In this document: one piece after another, positions 1-5,316 of the stretch
Layout of the letters: each line of letters starts with the position of its first letter
How positions within the stretch are numbered: position 1 is the stretch's first letter
Assembly: GCA_041477005.1 (NCBI GenBank)
Contig: JBGOUJ010000493.1
Coordinates: 1-5,941, forward strand
Reading direction: 5' to 3'
Origin: JBGOUJ01 sp041477005
Lineage (GTDB): Bacteria; Acidobacteriota; Terriglobia; Bryobacterales; JACQDG01
Length of the DNA: 5,941 bases
The notes under the pieces: generated by a model
Told to the model about the DNA's origin: nothing
Database searches by the model: none
Seen by the model: the letters and a program-made list of their open reading frames with translations, nothing else
Program-made: the position numbers and the translations under genes

Positions 1-324
1 GGTTGCTCGATTGCCCAAAGCACGGTACACGAGTACTGCAAGGCCGCCGAGGCGGCCGGCATCGACTGGCCTGTACCGGCGGAGTGGGACGACCGCCGGC
101 TGGAGGAGGTCCTGTTTCCTCGCCGCCGGCAACCCTGCGGTCGCCGCCGGCAGGCAACGCCGGATTTCACCACCCTCCACCAGGAGCTGCAGAGCCACAA
201 GCAGACTGCTTGCCTTCCTCACTGCACCACAGCAAACGCAGCCAGATCCCGCGCCGTGTCACCGGTGGCCCCCGGCGGTCACGCCGGGGTGAGGTTTCGC
301 AGCCTGCGTACGCCCCGAGAGTAG
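1..324 (+). pseudogene. istA: IS21-family transposase IstA, N-terminal fragment (truncated)
   Basis: The frame that starts at base 1 has no start codon in the window and enters from the left. Its first ~67 residues read like the N-terminal region of IS21-family IstA transposases. There is the end of a helix-turn-helix (GCSIAQSTVHEYCKAAEAAG), then the typical W-P-x-P-x-x-W-D-D-R-x-L-E-x-x-L-F-P linker, then P-D-F-x-x-L-H-x-E-L. In the family this is followed by a conserved leucine- and tryptophan-rich stretch leading to the DDE catalytic core. Here similarity ends at about base 204 and the frame continues through unrelated Arg/Ala/Pro-rich sequence to a TAG at 322-324. No catalytic domain and no IstB partner follow, so this is a dead remnant that cannot transpose. 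The family call is from memory of the motif pattern. The exact breakpoint is uncertain by some tens of bases. Confidence 0.72.
270..289. other. Perfect GC-rich hairpin (8-bp stem, 4-nt loop)
   Basis: CCCCGGCG (270-277) and CGCCGGGG (282-289) form a perfect 8-bp stem around the loop GTCA, inside the non-homologous tail of the transposase fragment. A second small palindrome, CACCGGTG (260-267), lies just before it. No strong T-tract follows on either strand, so it is not a convincing intrinsic terminator. It might be chance in GC-rich DNA or a relic of a mobile-element end. The stem is seen directly, but its role is unknown. Confidence 0.4.
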
Positions 325-363
325 GAGGGTGAGGGGCATGCCGCCTGCGATAGCCTTGATGCG

Positions 364-412
364 GCGGGGTGGCTGCTACACTGCCAAGACCTGTGAGCAA
401 GAGCCGAGATGA
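364..412. repeat. 49-bp direct repeat, left copy
   Basis: This is the left copy of a direct repeat whose other copy is at 1027-1075, exactly 663 bp away. The copies match at 43 of 49 positions, and the core (370-402 against 1033-1065) at 32 of 33. The core contains GCCAAGACCTGTGAGCAAGA. The repeat lies just beyond the terminator of the toxin gene, and together the two copies bracket the whole toxin-antitoxin operon. No coding function is apparent in it. It could be a recombination scar, an insertion-site duplication or part of a cassette boundary. Confidence 0.8.
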
Positions 413-433
413 AAAGCCGCCCGAATGGGCGGC
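412..433 (-). terminator. Intrinsic terminator of the toxin-antitoxin operon
   Basis: Read on the minus strand, GCCGCCC-ATTC-GGGCGGC forms a perfect 7-bp GC stem with a 4-nt loop (stem arms 416-422 and 427-433), followed at once by TTTT. It begins 39 nt past the toxin stop codon, which is the expected place for a rho-independent terminator. The T-run is short. The bases just past it are the start of the left direct repeat. Confidence 0.75.
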
Positions 434-472
434 ATGCTGTGTTCTGCTGTGAGCGGGTTGACGTGATTGCAG

Positions 473-730
473 TCAATACGTAGTCGAGGTCCGGCGTCTG
501 ATGGCGACAACCACGATTAGAAGCTGCGCGGGGTACAAGTCGAAAAAAATCCGGTAGTCTCCGACGCGACGGCGCCAAGCGGTGGACTGGGCCTTAAGGC
601 GCGCTATGTCGCCGCCGAATGGGTCGTTCTCCATTGCGGCCAGGGCAGCCTTAACGCGCGCTTGGTCTCTTGCCGGAAGCTTTCTGAGATCCTTTCCTGC
701 CGGTCCGGTGACTTGTAGTTGCCAGATCAT
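473..730 (-). CDS. RelE/ParE-family toxin of a type II toxin-antitoxin module
   Basis: This is an 85-residue basic protein of the usual length for RelE/ParE toxins. The fold is recognisable in order: an N-terminal beta strand (WQLQVTGPAGKDLRKLP, residues 3-19), a helix pair (about 20-35), the D-P-F-G-G-D-I-A-R-L-K turn (36-46), the core R-R-R-V-G-D-Y-R-I-F-F-D (53-64) and a final strand ending I-R-R-R-T-S-T-T-Y. The Arg of GDYR (R60), the Arg cluster at 78-80 and the terminal Tyr85 sit where RelE-type mRNA interferases carry functional residues. ParE-like gyrase poisons share the fold, so the target cannot be settled. The start is ATG at 728-730, because the family N-terminus begins there. 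No clear Shine-Dalgarno precedes it, which suggests weak translation within the antitoxin message. The protein is expected to be cytoplasmic and held inactive by the upstream antitoxin. Confidence 0.85.
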   Translation of the reverse strand: MIWQLQVTGPAGKDLRKLPARDQARVKAALAAMENDPFGGDIARLKAQSTAWRRRVGDYRIFFDLYPAQLLIVVVAIRRRTSTTY

Positions 731-965
731 GGGAGAGTTCGGCTAAAGATACGTAATCGCCGCGCGCAAAGGCAGCGCGCCCCCGCCGAATCGCCGCCAA
801 CTCGGCCTTGGTCGGTTCAACGACCGGGTAGCGACTATCAAAGTAGTGGCGGAGAGCTTCGCGAACGAGCTCTGAACGAGTGCGCGATTCGGCTTGCCGG
901 ACCTTCTCAAACTCCTCGACCATGGCCGGTGGCAGCGAGATGGTCAGAGTGTGGGTGGTTCGCAT
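651..965 (-). CDS. Ribbon-helix-helix (CopG-type) antitoxin
   Basis: This 104-residue protein is the antitoxin and probable autorepressor of the module. Residues 6-12 (TLTISLP) form the DNA-binding beta strand of a ribbon-helix-helix domain. Helices follow at about 13-27 and 30-43, the second with the typical R-T-R-S-E-L-V-R-E-A-L-R sequence. Residues 50-80 (PTKAELAAIRRGRAAFARGD and onward) are the region that usually wraps the toxin. The last 26 residues are Lys/Arg/Ser-rich and are encoded in the 80 nt shared with the toxin gene in another frame. Antitoxins of this kind often end near residue 80, so this tail may be an extension. The gene comes first in the operon, directly behind a strong promoter. 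No clear Shine-Dalgarno precedes the ATG at 963-965. Confidence 0.85.
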   Translation of the reverse strand: MRTTHTLTISLPPAMVEEFEKVRQAESRTRSELVREALRHYFDSRYPVVEPTKAELAAIRRGRAAFARGDYVSLAELSHDLATTSHRTGRKGSQKASGKRPSAR

Positions 966-992
966 AGGCGAAATTGTTTCGAGTATGACTTG

Positions 993-1021
993 ATCTTACT
1001 CCATACCATCCACCATGTCAA
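993..1021 (-). promoter_or_regulatory. Sigma-70-type promoter of the antitoxin-toxin operon, with possible heptad operator
   Basis: On the minus strand, TTGACA (1016-1021) is followed by a 17-nt spacer and TAAGAT (993-998), a near-consensus sigma-70 promoter. The expected transcription start is near 986, about 20 nt before the antitoxin ATG. The spacer holds two adjacent 7-mers, ATGGTGG and ATGGTAT (1010-1016 and 1003-1009). Ribbon-helix-helix repressors can bind tandem short repeats, so this may be the operator for autorepression, but that is inference. The right direct repeat ends 5 nt upstream of the -35 box. Confidence 0.72.
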
Positions 1022-1026
1022 GGTCA

Positions 1027-1075
1027 GCGGGCTGGCTGCTACACCGCCAAGACCTGTGAGCAAGAAAAGAAATGA
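1027..1075. repeat. 49-bp direct repeat, right copy
   Basis: This is the right copy of the repeat at 364-412, in the same orientation, with differences at positions 1032, 1045, 1066-1068 and 1071. It lies just upstream of the -35 box of the antitoxin promoter and just downstream, in minus-strand reading, of a second terminator-like hairpin (1084-1106). The two copies therefore mark the outer limits of the toxin-antitoxin operon. Confidence 0.8.
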
Positions 1076-1083
1076 GACTGGGG

Positions 1084-1106
1084 AAAAACACCGACACGGT
1101 TGTCGG
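1084..1106 (-). terminator. Probable intrinsic terminator ending the right-hand operon
   Basis: On the minus strand, CCGACA-ACCG-TGTCGG (arms 1101-1106 and 1091-1096) forms a 6-bp stem with a 4-nt loop, followed by TG and TTTTT (1084-1088). It would stop transcripts arriving from the BON-domain gene and its upstream operon, although it lies 326 nt past that gene's stop codon. It would also insulate the toxin-antitoxin promoter. The stem is short, so efficiency is uncertain. Confidence 0.55.
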
Positions 1107-1432
1107 GGTTGGGGTCAGGCGGGCGCGCTGCTTTGAGCGGGGGAGGCCACTAGCACCGATATCGTCCTACCGAAGAGGGCGATACACCGCTGAAAACAGC
1201 GCGGGGGCCGTGTATCCTTACCTGGCCACGAAAGAGACAACCCGGCAATGGATGTAGCCGGCCTCGATTCGCACCGCTCCTAGCCGCTTAGAATCAGGGG
1301 CCTAAGTAGGAATGGGTACATCCACACTCCACACTAAGGTCCCCGCCTCGTCGAGGGGCAGCCGTGACTCGTCGTGCTGTGAATCCGGCGGGAGCTATAC
1401 CGGGCGAAGCAACGCGCCAGCCAGGGCCGGTT
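1107..1432. other. Gene-free, hairpin-rich interval
   Basis: I find no convincing coding sequence or tRNA here. The short open frames lack family-like sequence and ribosome-binding sites. Several inverted repeats are visible. The best is at 1181-1216: GATACAC pairs with GTGTATC (1210-1216), and inside it CGCTG-AAAA-CAGCG (1188-1201) forms a second stem, leaving an 8-nt bulge on one side. ATCGTCC (1161-1167) can pair with GGGCGAT (1177-1183) using one G-T pair, and this competes with the outer stem. CCGGC/GCCGG (1242-1246, 1257-1261) and GGGGCCT/AGGTCCCC (1297-1303, 1337-1344) are weaker. TCCACAC is repeated twice in tandem at 1321-1334. The interval may be the 3' untranslated region of the BON-gene transcript, a small RNA, or a decayed mobile element. 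Confidence 0.4.
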
Positions 1433-1987
1433 TCAGTTTTCCACCCGCAAGTTGTTGGTCACCCCGAAAACGCCGGCCACCCCGTGCGCCTGAATGTTGG
1501 CGATGTCGCTGTCGCCCTTGTTCGCCACGACCCCTTCGAGCGTCACGTTCCCGTTCTTCATGATGATGTGAATGGGCGGGACCGCCTGCATCGCGTAACG
1601 GTTCAGGCTGGGGTGACCGTAGACGGCGCGATAGACGGCCACGCGGAGCCGATCGTCGTTGGGGGAGAGAGGCAGCACCTCAATGTTGTTGGTCACCTTC
1701 TCCACACCCTCGATTTTCTTGACGACCCCCTCGGCGTCGGTCTTCAGCGTCGGCCGGGTGACCTGGCCATTCAGCTCCACGTTGTAACCGTTCACGCGGT
1801 AGGTCAGGTTGTCGAAGACGCCGTAGTAAGGCAGCATGACCAACTCATGCCGCACCTCCTTGATCAGCCGCTCCTCTGCCCGAGGCGACGGGCCGCGCTG
1901 GTTTTGCGGCCCGCCCGCAGAGGCGACGACCAGGCACCACAGCGTTGCGGCAAGTCCAACCGAAATTCCGGACAATGTCGTTTTCAT
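1433..1987 (-). CDS. Secreted protein with two BON domains
   Basis: This is a 184-residue protein. Residues 1-24 form a Sec signal peptide: Lys2, a hydrophobic core GLAATLWCLVVASA, and an A-S-A site for signal peptidase I before Gly25. Cys18 does not sit in a proper lipobox, so a lipoprotein is unlikely. Two BON (OsmY/nodulation) domains follow. One is at about 38-107, with the N-G-Y-N-V-E-L-N-G-Q-V core and the G-V-E-K-V-T-N-N-I-E-V end. The other is at about 114-184, with N-G-N-V-T-L-E-G-V-V and G-V-F-G-V-T-N-N-L-R-V. BON domains are thought to bind phospholipid surfaces, and OsmY-type proteins act in the periplasm under envelope or osmotic stress. The start at 1985-1987 is chosen because a strong Shine-Dalgarno precedes it and a signal peptide follows. 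The longer open frame up to 2056 overlaps the upstream gene. It is the last gene of the operon, 20 nt after the PyrE-like gene. Confidence 0.9.
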   Translation of the reverse strand: MKTTLSGISVGLAATLWCLVVASAGGPQNQRGPSPRAEERLIKEVRHELVMLPYYGVFDNLTYRVNGYNVELNGQVTRPTLKTDAEGVVKKIEGVEKVTNNIEVLPLSPNDDRLRVAVYRAVYGHPSLNRYAMQAVPPIHIIMKNGNVTLEGVVANKGDSDIANIQAHGVAGVFGVTNNLRVEN

Positions 1988-1990
1988 CGC

Positions 1991-1999
1991 TCCTCCTTT
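1991..1999 (-). promoter_or_regulatory. Shine-Dalgarno site of the BON-domain gene
   Basis: The minus strand reads AAAGGAGGA, ending three bases before the ATG at 1985-1987. This is close to a full anti-16S match. It fixes the start codon and excludes the in-frame ATG at 2056, which lies inside the upstream gene. Confidence 0.8.
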
Positions 2000-2007
2000 C
2001 CAAGGGT

Positions 2008-2616
2008 TCAGGTACGGACTTTTTCTACCGGCTCGCCGGCGCGGCACATCCGGCAACTGCGGGCGTCGGGGTAGAGTTCCGCCTCGAGCGTCGCCAGGCT
2101 GTAAAGGGGAATTCTGTCAACATCCAACCCGTCGCCGTGCGGCTGATGGATGACCACGGCCACGCCCAGGACCGTCGCGCCGGCCGATTCCAAAAGGGTC
2201 TTCAGCTCCTGCAGTATCCTGCCGGTACGCAAAGTATCGTCCACCAGGACGACTTTTTCTCCTTGATGGTCTTCCATGTATTGGCGGAAGCGCAACCGGC
2301 CGTCTTCGCTTTCCGCCCAGTACACCTGGCGGCAGCGCAAGGCCTCCGCCACCCCGAACGCCACCGGCAAGCCTCCCGAAGCCGGCGTGACGATACTCAA
2401 TTCCGAGACCAGCGACGCGATCTCCGAGTTGGACCGCAGCAGCCGGCTGAGAGCCACGCTAAGCGTCCGGCTGTGTTGGTAGTAGCGCAGCGCGAGCGGC
2501 AGTTGCAGGAACTGGTTGGTATGCCTGCCGGTCGGAAGCTCGAAATGCCCCCAGCGCAGGGCTCCGGTTTCGTTCAGGATGCGTACGATTTCGTCCTGCG
2601 TCGGCAACAGATGCAT
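2008..2616 (-). CDS. PyrE-like phosphoribosyltransferase (orotate phosphoribosyltransferase family, Thermus-type)
   Basis: This 202-residue cytoplasmic protein has a type I phosphoribosyltransferase fold. Residues 22-38 (W-G-H-F-E-L-P-T-G-R-H-T-N-Q-F-L-Q) match the N-terminal orotate phosphoribosyltransferase signature. T-P-A-S-G-G-L-P (77-84) corresponds to the first phosphate loop. VVLVDDTLRTG (122-132) is the PRPP-binding motif. The end, D-A-R-S-C-R-M-C-R-A-G-E-P-V, carries a Cys188-x-x-Cys191 pair like the C-P-x-C-x-x-G-x-P tail of the shorter, Thermus-type PyrE group. Orotate phosphoribosyltransferase makes orotidine 5'-phosphate from orotate and PRPP in pyrimidine synthesis. The classical catalytic Lys/His loop (R-K-x-x-K-x-H-G) is replaced by A-E-S-E-D-G-R-L-R-F-R, so the substrate is not certain and a paralogue with another base is possible. 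The gene starts 28 nt after the M24 peptidase gene and ends 20 nt before the BON gene. Confidence 0.8.
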   Translation of the reverse strand: MHLLPTQDEIVRILNETGALRWGHFELPTGRHTNQFLQLPLALRYYQHSRTLSVALSRLLRSNSEIASLVSELSIVTPASGGLPVAFGVAEALRCRQVYWAESEDGRLRFRQYMEDHQGEKVVLVDDTLRTGRILQELKTLLESAGATVLGVAVVIHQPHGDGLDVDRIPLYSLATLEAELYPDARSCRMCRAGEPVEKVRT

Positions 2617-2644
2617 GCCTTGATTATTTCACAACAGGCAGCGG

Positions 2645-3820
2645 CTAGACTGTAATGAGCACGAGATCACTCTGGATCTCCCCGGTCACGCGCGCCTCTT
2701 TCTCCCCCACGTAAACATCGACTTCCGAGCGCACGCCGAACTCGGGCAGGTAGACGCCCGGCTCGATGGAAAAGCAGACTCCGGGGACCAGAGGCCGCTC
2801 GTCGTGGGTCTCCAGGTTATCCATGTTGGCGCCGTTCCCGTGCACCTCTTCGCCGATGGAGTGGCCGGTGCGGTGGGTAAAGTGGTCGCCGTAACCGTGC
2901 TCCCGGATATGACCGCGAGCGGCGTCATCTACCTCGTAGCCGTGAATCGGCCTCCCGTCGCGCACCGCGGCCTGGATAAACTCCACCGCCCGGTCGCGCG
3001 CCCCGCGCACGATGTCGAACACGTTGCGAACGGCGGCTGGGGCCGCCGCGCCCAGGTAGCCGGTCCAGGTGATGTCGTAATAGACCGCGCCGGGGCGATC
3101 GAGCTTGGCCCACATATCGAGCAGCACGAAGTCGCCCGCGCGGATCGGCGAGGTTTCCTCGGCGGTCGGCTCGTAGTGGGGATTCCCGCTGTTGGCGTTG
3201 ACGCCGACGATGGGGCCGTCGTCCGTGATCAATCCTTGCTCGCGGAAACGTTCCCGGACGAAGTCGCGGATGGCGACCTCCTGGACCGAGCCTTGGGCCC
3301 GCACGCGCCGGCCGATCTCCTCGAATGCTTCGCGCCGGATGGCGTCCACCCGGCGGCCGGCTTCCAGGTGCATTTCGAGCTGCTCGGCGCTCCAGCAGGC
3401 CTCGAAGCGCTGGACCAGGCCGGCCGAGGTTACCACCTCGGCGCCCAGACCGCGCACCAGCTCGACGGTTCCTGCATCCACTAACGAGACATAAGGGATC
3501 ATGCAGTCCGGCGAGTATTGCATGGCGACCCGCTTCCGGCCGGCCAGCATCCGGCCCAGCTCCTCCCGCAGCTCCCGCCAGCCGGAGTAAACACGGCGCT
3601 CGCCCGGCAGCGCGTCGAGCATCCAGCTCTCGATGCGGTGTACCAGCTTCACCGGCTGACCCTCGGCCGGCAGCAGGTAATACCATCGCCGGGTCACGTG
3701 GCGCCGCGGCGCGAAGCCCAGAACGCGGTAGGCGATCGGGTCGCGCTGGTGGTGGTCAAAAAATAGCCAAGCGTCCATCTTGTGAGCGCGCAGCTCAGCC
3801 TGGATTTCGGAAATGTTCAT
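2645..3820 (-). CDS. M24-family metallopeptidase (Xaa-Pro aminopeptidase/dipeptidase-like)
   Basis: This 391-residue protein has no signal peptide and is probably cytoplasmic. Residues 1-140 form the N-terminal creatinase/prolidase-like domain. Residues 150-391 form the pita-bread catalytic domain. All five dinuclear-metal ligands can be placed by family pattern: Asp235 (F-V-L-L-D), Asp249 (Y-Y-D-I-T-W-T), His320 (H-R-T-G-H-S-I-G), Glu353 (F-S-I-E-P-G-V-Y) and Glu366 (V-R-S-E-V-D-V-Y). The supporting histidines His215 (N-P-H-Y-E-P) and His316 are also present, so the enzyme should be active. M24 enzymes of this shape release an N-terminal residue before proline, or split Xaa-Pro dipeptides. 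The start at 3818-3820 overlaps the stop codon of the transporter gene by one base (TGATG) and has GAGGTGAAG upstream. A longer open frame to 4246 merely runs inside the transporter gene. Pairing with a peptide symporter supports a role in using imported peptides. Confidence 0.9.
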   Translation of the reverse strand: MNISEIQAELRAHKMDAWLFFDHHQRDPIAYRVLGFAPRRHVTRRWYYLLPAEGQPVKLVHRIESWMLDALPGERRVYSGWRELREELGRMLAGRKRVAMQYSPDCMIPYVSLVDAGTVELVRGLGAEVVTSAGLVQRFEACWSAEQLEMHLEAGRRVDAIRREAFEEIGRRVRAQGSVQEVAIRDFVRERFREQGLITDDGPIVGVNANSGNPHYEPTAEETSPIRAGDFVLLDMWAKLDRPGAVYYDITWTGYLGAAAPAAVRNVFDIVRGARDRAVEFIQAAVRDGRPIHGYEVDDAARGHIREHGYGDHFTHRTGHSIGEEVHGNGANMDNLETHDERPLVPGVCFSIEPGVYLPEFGVRSEVDVYVGEKEARVTGEIQSDLVLITV

Positions 3821-5316
3821 CACTTCACCTCGCCCATCAGCTTCCGCGTGGGCTTGACCAAGACGGCCAGAATCAACCCGGCGACTATAGCCAAGCCAGC
3901 CACCACTCCGAACAGTCGGGGGAGCGGCAGCGCTTCGTATAGCGAGGCCAAGCGTCCGCCCAAATAGTCGCCGACGGAAATCGAGAGAAACCAGACGCCC
4001 ATCAGCAGGCTCGTAATACTTGCCGGGGCGAGCTTGGTCATGGCGCTCAAGCCCACCGGGCTGAGGCATAGCTCCCCGACCGTGTGCAGCAAGTAGACCA
4101 CGACCAGCCACAGGGGGCTCACCCGGACGCCAGTGGCTGCAATCGAAGCGCCGCCGGCCACTACCAGGAAGCCCAGCCCGACAAACACCAGGCCCCACAC
4201 AAACTTTGCCGGGATCGAAGGCTCCCGGGGGCCCAGCCGCACCCACAGCCAGGCAAAGGCCGGGGCCAGGAGGATGACGAACAGCGCGTTCACCGCCTGC
4301 AGCCAGCTCGCCGGGTAGGAGAACCCGAACACGCGGTTGTCCGTGCTGCGCTCGGCGAAGAGATTCAGCGTCGAGCCGGCCTGTTCATACACGCACCAGA
4401 AGAGCGAAGCAGCAACGAAGAGCACGCCCACCACGATCAGGCGTTCGCGCTCCTCCCGCGTCCAGCGGCCGAGGAACAGGGCCCAGAGGAAGAACACGAC
4501 CACCGCCAGCAGCAGGATCAGGCCCATGGTGTTGGAGAGCGCCTGGACGCTGATGGTCACCAGACCGCTCCACTGCAACAAAGCAGCCATCACGAGCAGG
4601 GCCGCCGCCGAGCCCAGGCTCAGGCGCAGCTTCCGTTTCTGCTCCACTGCCTGTTCCGCGTTCTGCGGCCGCACCGGGTGCAGTCCCACGTCACCGAGAT
4701 GCCGTCCGCCCAGGACATATTGGATGAGGCCGAGCGTCATCCCCACGGCAGCCATGGCAAAGCCGAGATGCCAGTCGATGTTCTGGCCAACATAGCCGCA
4801 AACCAGGGGCGACACGAAAGCTCCCAGGTTGATGCCCATGTAGAAGATCGAGAATCCCGCGTCACGGCGCGCATCGCCGGCGGCATAGAGCTGGCCAACC
4901 ATCACGCTGACGTTGGGTTTCAGCAAACCGGTTCCGGCCGCGATCAACACCAGGCCCAGGTAGAAAAAAACGATGCCGTGTGCCGCCAGGCTGAAATTGC
5001 CCAGCGCAATCAGGACCCCGCCCAGCAGCACCGCGCGGCGCTGTCCCAGGAAACGATCCGCGATCCAGCCGCCCGGCAGGCTCAGCAGGTAGGCCATAGA
5101 CGTGTAGAGGCCGTAGATGGCGCCGGCCGTGGCCACATTGAAGCCGAGGCCGCCGGTTGTCGCCGCGGCGGTCATGTACAGGATGAGCAGGGCGCGCATC
5201 CCGTAGTAGCTGAACCGCTCCCAGAGCTCGGTCAGGAACAGCGTGGCCAACCCGCGGGGATGCCCGAAGAACCGCGTATCCTGGGTGCTCGCGGCTGTGG
5301 ATGCGGCTTGCGGCAT
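3820..5316 (-). CDS. POT/PTR-family proton-dependent di-/tripeptide transporter (DtpT-like)
   Basis: This 498-residue integral inner-membrane protein belongs to the peptide:H+ symporter branch of the major facilitator superfamily. The diagnostic motifs are all visible. E30-L-W-E33-R34-F-S-Y-Y-G is the ExxERFxYYG motif of helix 1, used in proton coupling. G-G-W-I-A-D-R-F-L-G (82-91) is the loop between helices 2 and 3. G-T-G-L-L-K-P-N-V-S (128-137) contains the helix 4 Lys133. F-Y-M-G-I-N-L-G (158-165) is PTR2 signature 2. E311-Q-A-G-S-T lies in helix 7, and G-E-L-C-L-S-P-V-G (414-422) in helix 10. About 14 hydrophobic segments can be counted, as expected for bacterial POT proteins with two extra helices at about 235-285. 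The start at 5314-5316 is chosen because the stop codon of the DUF167 gene overlaps it (TGATG). The longer frame to 5460 lies within that gene. Its stop overlaps the peptidase start, so the two are translationally coupled. Confidence 0.92.
   Translation of the reverse strand: MPQAASTAASTQDTRFFGHPRGLATLFLTELWERFSYYGMRALLILYMTAAATTGGLGFNVATAGAIYGLYTSMAYLLSLPGGWIADRFLGQRRAVLLGGVLIALGNFSLAAHGIVFFYLGLVLIAAGTGLLKPNVSVMVGQLYAAGDARRDAGFSIFYMGINLGAFVSPLVCGYVGQNIDWHLGFAMAAVGMTLGLIQYVLGGRHLGDVGLHPVRPQNAEQAVEQKRKLRLSLGSAAALLVMAALLQWSGLVTISVQALSNTMGLILLLAVVVFFLWALFLGRWTREERERLIVVGVLFVAASLFWCVYEQAGSTLNLFAERSTDNRVFGFSYPASWLQAVNALFVILLAPAFAWLWVRLGPREPSIPAKFVWGLVFVGLGFLVVAGGASIAATGVRVSPLWLVVVYLLHTVGELCLSPVGLSAMTKLAPASITSLLMGVWFLSISVGDYLGGRLASLYEALPLPRLFGVVAGLAIVAGLILAVLVKPTRKLMGEVK

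Noticed and set aside
337..437. 10-bp inverted repeat GCATGCCGCC (337-346) / GGCGGCATGC (428-437)
   Set aside because: The right arm overlaps the terminator stem and the sequence is GC-rich, so the match is most likely incidental. It was not strong enough to call a mobile-element end.
364..480. Integron attC site near the toxin-antitoxin module
   Set aside because: The layout is cassette-like, but I found no paired RYYYAAC and GTTRRRY core sites or the long imperfect palindrome of an attC, and no integrase is in the window.
1240..1300. Possible tRNA (GATTCG-like loop near 1265)
   Set aside because: No T-arm stem, anticodon arm or acceptor stem can be formed around it on either strand.
1..1432. 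CRISPR array or phage attachment site
   Set aside because: Only two copies of one repeat exist, 663 bp apart with genes between. There are no regular spacers, Cas genes, integrase or tRNA target.
1364..2074. 236-codon open frame on the plus strand
   Set aside because: It is antisense to the BON-domain gene, which has a signal peptide, two BON domains and a strong Shine-Dalgarno.
2804..3484. 226-codon open frame on the plus strand
   Set aside because: It is antisense to the M24 peptidase gene, whose metal-binding motifs are intact. Its own product has no recognisable features.
2645..4246. 533-residue version of the M24 peptidase
   Set aside because: The extra 142 N-terminal residues are an out-of-frame reading of the transporter gene. 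The ATG at 3818-3820 has a ribosome-binding site and stop/start coupling.
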